Source of the DNA: Brachypterus glaber
Lineage: Eukaryota > Arthropoda > Insecta > Coleoptera > Kateretidae
Assembly (NCBI GenBank): GCA_958510825.1
Contig: OY294044.1
Coordinates: 86,722,895 to 86,786,894, forward strand
Reading direction: 5' to 3'
DNA length: 64,000 bases
In this document: in pieces, positions 33,521-42,800 of the stretch
Position numbering within the stretch: position 1 is the first letter of the stretch
Layout: every line of letters starts with the position of its first letter
Position numbers and translations under genes: made by a program
Notes under the pieces: generated by a model
Database searches by the model: none
What the model saw: the letters and a program-made list of their open reading frames with translations, nothing else
What the model was told of the DNA's origin: nothing

Positions 33521-33948
33521 TAGAAATTAGGTTAACATTCTGAAACCCTAAAAGTGAATAAATCTGACACACTGAGGTATGTCAAATTCAGAACTGTAAT
33601 CTTCCTACAAACAATTTAAAACACTTTTGCACCCACATTAAAAATAATGTTTTTTCTATTTGTCCAGTCTGTGGTTGTACGTCACAATTTTTTTTAAATA
33701 TCCAAATTTTTGCAATCAATTTATAGGGTTTCTATATTGATAGAAATTAGGTTAACATTCTGAAACCCCAAAAGTGAATAAATCTGACACACTGAGGTAT
33801 GTCAAATTCAGAACTGTAATCTTCCTACAAACAATTTAAAACACTTTTGCACCCACATTAAAAATAATGTTTTTTCTATTTGTCCAGTCTGTGGCTGTAC
33901 GTCACAATTTTTTTTTAAATATCCAAATTTTTGCAATCAATTTATAGG
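33521..33948. repeat. 220-bp direct tandem duplication
   Basis: The unit at 33521-33740 is repeated at 33741-33948 with only a few differences (one T-to-C near 33895 and one extra T in a T run). The near identity indicates a recent duplication inside an older element. Confidence 0.9.
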
Positions 33949-34404
33949 GTTACATAATACCTAGATTCCCAGAATAAACAAAAACTTACAGAATAACCAA
34001 AAACTTACAGAATAACCTACCGACAGACAAACATACAGACATGTCTGTCTGCAGACAGACAGATAAGAACTAGAACTGCAGTCCTGCAGTACCATGTGAA
34101 AAAGACAAACAAAGAGATGGAACAAGATAATTTAATAAACATTAATTAAGAAAACTTTGCCTACAGACCCTTTTGTCAATGTAACTAACTTAATTTGGAG
34201 TATTTTTTTAGGGGCAAGCCACATTTGAAAAACATCCGGTATATTATAATATATAATATGTATATTATAAAATAGTACCTATATAAACTATGGTTTAATC
34301 TTATATCCTTGTGTATGTATATGTACAAAAATATAGTTAATACATTTTGGATATTACTTAAACTTGTTTTATTTTTATGTTCTATGCTATATAAATATAA
34401 ATTT

Positions 34405-34558
34405 TGGATAATTTCAATAGAAGTTATTCAAATTTTCTAAAGCTTGCAAATGTGCAATTTTAAAGTTTTTGATATATAGCATATATGCCAAAAACTTTAA
34501 AATCGCACGTTTGCAAGCTCTAGAAAATTTGGATAATTTCTGTAGAAATTATCCAAAA
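34405..34558. repeat. Long hairpin with about 75-bp arms
   Basis: TTTTGGATAATTTCAATAGA continues through AAAGCTTGCAAATGTGC and AAAGTTTTT. The inverse follows: AAAAACTTT, GCACGTTTGCAAGCT and AAATTATCCAAAA. The loop is short, near 34478-34485. Confidence 0.8.
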
Positions 34559-35086
34559 CTATGAATTATAATTACATAACTAATAATTAAAATATACATT
34601 ACGTTTATGGAAAAAATACATAATTAATATGGTAAAATATCGTTATTAATATGGTAAAAAATTACATTACAAGTATACTAAAATATTAAATGTCGAATAT
34701 GGTAAATTTCCAGTATTCCTAAGGGCATTAAATAACCAATGCCGGTGATGGTAATTTTACATGATTTTTATTTACAGTGTATTATAAATTATGTAAATAC
34801 TTCCATGATTTATTGATCAACTTGTAAATTTATTTATCGTTTGATGCAGAACCGGTATGTCATATGAGTAAATATTCTTTAAAATTATATTTTTGGCAAA
34901 ATATCAAGCATAGGTTAAAATTTCTGGAATTCAACTAAGTTCTCTAAATTTGGCGTTATTTTAAGTTTTGGAATAATCCAAATTAATTCTACACCAAAAC
35001 TGACACTAAGAAATAAAAGCGTCTAATTTAAAAAGCAAGGCGCTTATTTGGGAAAACGCAATATACGATTTACTGTGAATAATATA

Positions 35087-35808
35087 CAGTGCGGTCCAAA
35101 AGTCACCCCCCCTTTCAACTTTTGAACGAGTTGAGATAACGTCTTCAAATTTAGAACTCTTAAATAAGACAACTTAAACTAATTTTAGGATATATTTGAT
35201 ATTTTCAGTTCTTAAAATGTGGGCAGGGGGGCATGGGGGGACTTTTTTTTAGATGGAAAGGGGGGTCGTGTGATACATCATTTTAAAGCTTATAAAATTC
35301 TCTATTTAAACTAATATTTTTAAATTTTTTAAAAATGTTTTTTAAGGTTTTGATTTTTCAATATTTTGTGCTAAAACATTCGATTTTTTAGGTTTTTTTT
35401 TTATAAATTTTTATTTATGTCAACTAAAATTAGTTTACAAGTATAATTAACATCTTTTTATGATGAAATTAGGCATTTTTAAAAATTTATTTGTTTTTTT
35501 TAGAGGAGTTTTGACATTAATACCCATTTTCAACCCCATTTTAAACCCAAAAAATTTTATTTTTAAATTTAAAAATATGGAGTTAAATGAAGAATTTTAT
35601 AGGCTTTAAAATGATGTATTACACGACTCCCCTTTCTATTAAAAAAAATATGCCCCCATGCCCCTCTGCCCACGTTTTAAGAGCTGAAAGTATTAAATAT
35701 ATGCTAAAAGATAGTTTAAGTTGTCTTATTTAAAAGTTCCAAATTTGAAGTCGATATCTCGACTGGTTCAAAAATTAAGAGGGGGGGGTGACTTTTTGGA
35801 CCGCTCTG
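35087..35808. mobile_element. Mariner-type MITE (copy 2), nested
   Basis: CAGTGCGGTCCAAAAGTCAC at the left and GTGACTTTTTGGACCGCTCTG at the right, with TA at both sides. It has the same internal block order as 4730-5408. It sits inside the left arm of the foldback at 35046-36605. Confidence 0.85.
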
Positions 35809-36456
35809 TATAATGGAATGCGTAGCATTACATATCTACACGGCTGGTTTTTTAAATTTTGTACCAAAAGGGGCCTCTTGAAAAAAAGTTGGGGTTAGAG
35901 ACTTTTCTTATCAGCAGACACAGGTTTCTGACGCATTTCAAGTTTTTAGGTTTCCAGCTTTTTGAAAAAAAAAAGAAGAAAAAACCTCAGGAAGGATATG
36001 CAGACAGACAGACCGACACCTCATCGATTTTATTTATAGATCCTAAAAAACAAAGTCCGATCCGTTGAAGGAATTAACCCAAGATTAATTTTAATTTAAA
36101 GCAAATATGTAACTATCAGTAACAATAATTTATGATAGGTAATTGTACAATCATTATTTATAGATTGGCGCCGATTTTTGCATGACAGGTTTTTATCACT
36201 CTGGTTATTTGTGTGGTAATTACAAGTAGCCATTTAACCATACATCAAAGTTACCTTGTGCTACCGGTTTTTAATTAAAAAACAACAAAGCATGGCAAAA
36301 CAAATTTGACATTGAAAATGAGAATTTACGGTTTACCCGACGAAGGCCGTTTTTATTGGACTCGAGAATTGACGTCCTGAGATCACATCGTTGAAACGGT
36401 ACCACGCCACTAGGTTCTATTAAGGGGAAAATATATTTAGTTGAAACAAGCTGTGA

Positions 36457-36535
36457 AGATATCTGCCGATCTAAGCTGAAAGGTCCTATCTACATAGTTA
36501 AACATATACAGATAGGATTTTTCAGCTTAGCACGG
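36457..36535. repeat. Hairpin, 30-bp arms
   Basis: ATCTGCCGATCTAAGCTGAA with GGTCCTATC pairs with GATAGGATT and TTCAGCTTAGCACGGCAGAT around a 20-bp loop. Confidence 0.8.
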
Positions 36536-36770
36536 CAGATACGTAATGCTACGCATTCCATTATATACTTTTCACAGTAAATTGTATATTGCATTTTCCC
36601 AAATACTTAAAAAAAATAATTAAAAAAAAATAAAAAAAATAAAAACTTTTTTAAAAGATATTTTTCTAAAAAACGTAAAAGTTAAAAAAAAAATAAAAAA
36701 AAAACAATTTTTTAAAAAATTTATTTATTTTTTTAATTTTCTTTTTGCGAAAATTTTGAAATTATGTTTT

Positions 36771-37250
36771 TTTTTATTTTTTTAAATGGTTTAACCCCCT
36801 ATAACTTTTTATTTTTAGGGGGAGTAGAATTCATCCTTATATTAAAAGTAATTTTTCCTGAAATAGTTACGTTAATCAGAATTTTCTTTCAGCGTTTTTC
36901 GATTTTTTTTAAAGGTTAACCCCCCATAACTTTTTTGTTTTTGGGGGATTACTTTTAAAATTGGTAGAATTGATCCTTATATTAAAAGTATTTTTTCCTG
37001 AAAAAGTTAGGTTAATCGGAATTTTCTTTCAGCTTTTTTCGATTTTTTTTAGCCCCTCATACCTTTTTTGTTTTTGGGGGGATTACTTTCAAAAACAACA
37101 GGGATCTTCCTCTCGTAGAACTTGATTTTTCCTGAAAATTTTAAGTCGATCGGATTATTCGTTCTTGAGTTATCGTATCAAAAATCGTGACATAGGGCAG
37201 ACACACAGACAGACAGACAGACAGACAGACCGACACACTAACAAAAAAAA
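36771..37250. repeat. Three-unit tandem repeat ending in a GACA array
   Basis: Units of about 120-135 bp start near 36790, 36910 and 37050. Each has an AACCCCC(T/C)ATAACTTTTT block, then GGGGGATTACTTTTAAAA, a CTTATATTAAAAGTA block, and TTTTTCCTGAAA. The third unit leads into GTCGATCGGAT, GAGTTATCGTATC and a (GACA)n tract (37198-37230). This is the best-preserved member of the family also seen at 26990-27475, 46020-46430 and 62975-63350. Confidence 0.75.
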
Positions 37251-37661
37251 TAGTTTCTTATTTTTTATCCTAGGATGATTTTTGAAAATTTTTGAAAATT
37301 CGAGTGTGACGTCACACCAAAAATTTTATTAACCTACTCAAAATGAATCGCTGCGCAATGTGCGACAGAATTAATATAATAAAGAGTATGACGAATGACA
37401 ACTCAGATGATGAAGATGTAATATGATTGGAAAACAAAGAAGTGGATATCCGTTGCATTTCTGACTTTAAAAAGTCAGAGAAAGTTGGGGGGATGCCAGT
37501 GATTCAAGACATCCAAAAATGGGTTGATTCGCCCTGGAGGAAGATCGATTCAAAATATAAAATTGGAGTGGAGAAAATTTTGATCTCAAAGTTTTTCAAA
37601 TATTATAAACTCTTTGTGATAAGATATATGTCAGTATATTTAAGGGGTCTTTATACCTTTA

Positions 37662-37666
<5 letters not shown>

Positions 37667-37719
<53 letters not shown>
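37667..37719. repeat. (TA)n microsatellite
   Basis: About 26 TA units. It is followed at 37772-37806 by a (TTA)n run of about 11 units. The open frame 37427-37765 crossing it shows no similarity I recognise. Confidence 0.95.
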
Positions 37720-37722
<3 letters not shown>

Positions 37723-37770
37723 GTATAGAAAGAAAAAAGATACCTATCATTGTGAAATTTTGTAGGTATG

Positions 37771-37808
<38 letters not shown>

Positions 37809-38150
37809 AAAGATACAAAAAAAAATAGATTTTTAAAGTGCCATTTTTTGGCCATCATTTTTTTTTTAAATATAAAAAAACGTTGGTCGCCATGATTCCG
37901 GCCGTTCGGATCGACTGAAAAACAAAAAAGCCCAAACTTTAGAGAAAATTTTGGCTAAAAAATTACAAAATGGCGAACTTTTTTTTTGAAATTTTTTGAA
38001 AAACGTCGCCATTTCGTAATTTTTAGCCAAAAAATTTTCTGATGTTTTTTTCAACAAAAATTTTATGGTCAAAAAATCGCACTTTAAAAATAAAAAAAAA
38101 TTTATTTTTTAAAACAATTATTTTACAATGATATCTTTTTCTTTCTATAT
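37723..38150. mobile_element. Foldback MITE with outer and inner arms
   Basis: Outer arms: TATAGAAAGAAAAAAGATAC...ATCATTGTGAAA against TTTACAATGATATCTTTTTC then TTTCTATATA. Inner arms: TTTAAAGTGCCATTTTTTGG against AAAAAATCGCACTTTAAA, and ATTACAAAATGGCGAA against TCGCCATTTCGTAAT. Nearly the whole 430 bp can fold back on itself. Confidence 0.75.
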
Positions 38151-38404
38151 AAAAAAAATGTAAAAACAATATATTATAGGGTCCTGAACGCCTTAGAAAA
38201 AGAACACGTCAAAATAACATTCAGAATTCTAGAATGCCTTTGAAAAAGAAAAAGTCAAACTAACGTTCAAAACTTTACAATGAGTGAATGAAAAGAAATT
38301 AAGTAAATTATGTTTTATAAATCACGTAATAAGTCATGGTCGTATTATTTAACAGAATACATACGCGGTTTATTAAATTATTTTACTCTTCGCATAGAGA
38401 GGTA

Positions 38405-39031
38405 GAATTGTAGTTCTGCCCTGCTAAGACAAGTTGTCCTATCAGCAAATTAGATGTTTTGAGATATGGCCAGTTTTTTGTTTTCGTTTGCACTTTTTGA
38501 AAACACGTTTAAATAAACATGGAGTTTATTTCTACTTTATTAAAAGTCAAAAATACGTGAAATGCCTTGAAAAAATATTTATTTTTGTTAATCATTAAGT
38601 GACATAGGACCTTAAGTACATAGAACAGTTAGTCCTAGTAAAATCTAAGATGTCTGCTGAGACATGTTCTCCTAAGTACAAATTATATGTTTTTAGATAT
38701 GGCTAGTTTTATTATTTTTGTTTGCACTTTTGAAAATATTTTTAAATAAATATGGCGTTTGGTTCTGCTTTATTTAAAATAAAAAATACGTAATATCCTT
38801 TGAAAAAATATTTATTTTTGTTTGTAAAGTTAGGAATAGTACAGACTAGTTAGGACAATTTTTTTTAGAAAACATTCAAAATTTTTCACATAGGACAGAC
38901 ATCTTAGGCTAATTTTCGGGATTTGGGGATTTGGGGATTTGGGGCTAGTGTAATGAAATACAATAGTGTGCTTATCTCAAAAAGTTAATTTTTGCAGATA
39001 GCACAACTTGTCTTAGGAGGGCAAAATTATA
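38405..39031. mobile_element. TIR element with internal direct duplication
   Basis: AATTGTAGTTCTGCCCTGCT and AAGACAAGTTGT at the left pair with ACAACTTGTCTTAGGAGGGC at the right. Inside are two diverged direct units about 231 bp apart (38440-38600 and 38670-38825), both with GATATGGC(C/T)AGTTTT and GAAAAAATATTTATTTTTGTT. Confidence 0.7.
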
Positions 39032-39372
39032 TCCCGCATCGCTCAAAATAGTTCTAAAAACATTCTTAAAAGAAATATTGATGATCATAAGAATATGCGT
39101 TGTTAGAGAACATTCTTAGAAGGTTTTAAGACATTCAGTGAATACCGTTTTAATCATGCGAGATCTTGTAATCATTCTAAAAAATCTTGCAGATCTTCTT
39201 AAAACTTGCAAAACTATCTAAACTATGTGTACCTACTATAGTAGTCTTGTAAAATAATGTCTTAAACTATGCATAGCATCGAGGGATATATTATTTTATC
39301 CACGGCCGCGATTAATAGGCCTATTAATCACGGGTCTATAAAAATAAAGCGTTTAAACTTCAAAACAGCCGT

Positions 39373-39753
39373 TGTTTTTTGATGTTAATGAGTGGACCGT
39401 AATTAAATTTATTCTGTGCTGATTTCAAGAGGTAGGTTAAGGATTAAAATTATGGGACTTACGATATTGGGATCTGCTGCGGTGTGTCCAGGCCTGGATG
39501 ATTGTCTTCCTGGGTTTAGGTCGTTGAATGGTTTTGTAGGATTGGGATCTATAATTTATCCGTTGCGCACTAACTATATATTAAATTGCACCAATTTTTC
39601 CCCATTGCTCCAAAACCGCGTGTGTTTTCGGGCGATATCTTTTTCTTCTTCGCTCCGCTATGATTGCGCCTGCGCGAACCAACTGCCGATGCGAACGGAA
39701 GTTGTCGCGCGCGTAATTTTAAATTTAAAAACTATAAAACGTAAAACTGAACA
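39373..39753 (-). repeat. 3' LTR of the BEL element
   Basis: On the plus strand it starts TGTTTTTTGATGTTAATGAG and ends AAAACTGAACA. A polypurine-like GGTGGGCAG lies just upstream on the minus strand (39754-39762). An open frame (39416-39775) exists by chance and recurs in the other LTR. Confidence 0.92.
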
Positions 39754-39888
39754 CTGCCCACCGAAAGCCCCATAGCTCTGCGGAGGGATTTCAAAATGTT
39801 TCAAAAAAAAAATAAGAATAAACCCCATATCTAATTTTACTGTGCTAAAATTAGACATTTTCCAAACTATATCTATGAAATACTGTAA

Positions 39889-42800
39889 TTAAATGTTACC
39901 ATTCTCGGCCTCTGCCGATGGAAGGGGACATAATTTTACCAATGGTCTTTTTAAAGATCCAAGGGTAGTGTTTAGAGTGGCAGATCTAGCTACCCCATCA
40001 GTGCCATAATGCAGTTCTGTCACTCTACCCATACGCCAAGATAACGGAGGAGCCGGTTCTCCATTAATTAGCACCAAGTCACCAACCTTTAGACGTGAAC
40101 CTTCTTTATACCATTTATTGCGTTGCATTAATGTATGCACATATTCATGGTGAAATTTCTTCCAAAATTGCTGGTGCAAACTTTGTAAAAGTTGCCAGCG
40201 TGTTAATCTATTCATTTTTACCTCTGACAAGTCTTCTTCAGGAAGAGTTGTCATAGGATTTAATGTCAAAAAATGCCCTGCTGTCAAGACCGAAAGATCA
40301 TTCGGGTCTGAACTCATGGGCGATAGCGGTCGCGAATTGAGTATCGCTTCGATTCTAACTAATACCGTGTTAAATTCTTCATAGCTAAGAATTTGATTAC
40401 CTATAATTCGAGATAAATGCGTTTTTACGGATCTGATTGCCCTTTCCCAGAGTCCACCCATGTGGCTAGCGCTGGGAGGATTAAATTTAAAGGAAATGGT
40501 TTCCGTTTCTGCAGCGTTTTTTAACAGCGTTGCCAATTCTCTACTTGCTCCTACGAAATTTGTACCATTATCACAGTAAATTTGAAGACATTTGCCTCTG
40601 CGCGCTATAAATCGGCGTAGAGCTGCTAAAAAACACTCACTAGTAAGATCTGATGCAAGTTCTAAATGCACGGCTTTTGTCGCCAAGCAAACGAACAAAC
40701 ATAAGTATGCCTTTTGTGATCTAACCCCTCTATTTTTGCTCATAGTAATAAAGAAATTACCCCCAAAGTCACAGCCTACATGCGAAAATGGTTTTAATTC
40801 GCTAATGCGGGGAGATGGGAGGTTTCCCATAATGGGAATCAAAGGTTTAGGGTTAGTCCTAAAACAACGAACACATCGAGAAAGAACCTCACGTATTGCT
40901 CTTTTCGGTGATAAGATCCAGAAGTTCTGGGTTAAAATATATTGGCATGTTTGAAGTCCTGGATGTAAATTGTCGCGATGGACTTCTTCTATTAACAAAA
41001 AGGTAAATCTATGTTTCCTGGGTAATAAAAAAGGAAATTTTTTGTCGTAATTTAATTTGGAATTCACTAATCTTCCTCCCACGCGAAGAAGGCCATTACT
41101 ATCTATAAATGGAGTCAGTTTTGCAAATGGTTTTGGACAAATCTTATTATGTTTGATTTTTTCTATAATATCTGGGAATGCCGAAGATTGTACATGTTTT
41201 ACTAGCGCACGCATGGCGTTGTTTAGTTCTTTAATCGATAAATTTTCAGAACATTTTACTTTTGACTTTAAATTATTAAAAAATCTAAAACAATAAGCCA
41301 GAATTCTCTTTATTTTATGTAAATTTGAATGCTTTTTTAATAAATTATCTAAAAAATGCGTATTATTTAAATTTATTAGAACTATGTTGCGTTTTTCCTC
41401 CGCTTTTATTTCTTCCGAGAATGCGTTTGTTAGTACCGAGTTTGTATTTTCTAAATCCAAATCAACCGAAGTTAAAAAAGCGGGTCCTGCCCACCATAAG
41501 GAATAGTTTAAAAGTTGCGAAGGCATAATACCTCTAGTGGCACAATCCGCGGGATTTAATTTAGACCTTATAAAATACCAACTAGCAGGACTTATTCTAT
41601 CTTGTATAAAACTAACACGATTACTTATAAACGTCTTCCACCTATGTGGTGGAGATTTAATCCACGCGAGTGCGACTTGCGAGTCTGACCATGCATATAT
41701 ATTTTTTATGTTAATTTTATTTTTATAGGTTTCTAAAACATATTCTACTAGTTCAGATACTAAAAATGCCGCTTGCAACTCAAGCCTAGGTAAACTAGTC
41801 TTTTTTAATGACGCTACTTTGGACTTAGCTATAATTAAATACGTTTTTATGTCCTTAGACTGACCTACTATTCTAAAATATACACAACCAGAATATCCGC
41901 GCTCACTAGAGTCGCAAAATGCATGAATTTCTATTAAATCTAATGGATTATTACAAATAAATCTATCTATTTGAATTGAGGCTAAAAGTGGTAGTTCATT
42001 TTGAAACTGTTTCCAAATTTTTACCAAACTTTCTGGAAGTTGCTCGTCCCATGACAAGCCAAGAGTCCAAATGGTTTGTAATAAATGTTTTGCTATAAAA
42101 ATGGATGGTGCGATCCACCCTAGAGGATCGAAAATTCTTGCAATTTGAGACAAAACATTTCGTTTTGTAGGTGATTTGTCATTTATATCAACTTGATACC
42201 CAAATTTATCTATTTTTGGATGCCAATATAGGCCTAAAATTTTAATAAAGGAATCTTTATCAAAAGAAAATGAATGTTGAGCGTTTTCTGAGAGGTTTTC
42301 CATCAGACTAGGTACATTGCTACACCATTTGTGTAGTTCAAACCCTCCCCTCCTTAAAAGATCCGAGAGATCCTTTTGAAGGCTAATAGCTGACTCTACA
42401 TCACAGCATCCTGTAACCACATCATCGACATACATGTCTTTTTCTAAAACTTGACTGGCTACAGGAAAATCTGCCTTTTCGTCCTCAGCTAATTGATGGA
42501 GTGTGCGCAAAGCCAGCCAGGGTGAACTAGATTCTCCAAAGGTTACGGTATTTAACATATATTCTTTTATCGGTTCTGACTGTGAAAATCTCCAGAGAAT
42601 ACCTTGATATTTGCGATGTGATTCTACTATTTTAATTTGTCGGTACATCTGTTTGATGTCCGCTACTAATACTACCGCGTGTAATCTAAAGTTTAATAAA
42701 ATTCCGCATATATCTTTTTGCAATTTTTGGCCTACAAATAAAGTGTCATTTAATGAAATGCCTTGCGTCGATTTTGCAGACGCGTCAAAAACTATTCGAA

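Larger units (their letters stand above)
33149..34779. mobile_element. 1.63-kb CACTGTAAA TIR element, TA target
   Basis: CACTGTAAAAAATAGTGTAAAATT-type left end (33149 on) and AATTTTACATGATTTTTATT then TACAGTG at the right, both bordered by TA. TAATGTAAA/TTTACATTA words recur in both subterminal regions. It holds a 220-bp tandem duplication (33521-33948), a GACAGACA patch near 34022-34062 and a long hairpin (34405-34558). No transposase frame was seen. Confidence 0.75.
35046..36605. mobile_element. Foldback element interrupted by a mariner-type MITE
   Basis: The arms read TATTTGGGAAAACGCAATAT and onward at the left and ATATTGCATTTTCCCAAATA at the right. The left arm is split at a TA by the MITE at 35087-35808 and resumes with ATGGAATGCGTAGCATTAC (35811-35829). 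That matches GTAATGCTACGCATTCCAT (36542-36560). The inner part includes a hairpin at 36457-36535. Without the insert the element is about 840 bp. Confidence 0.8.
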
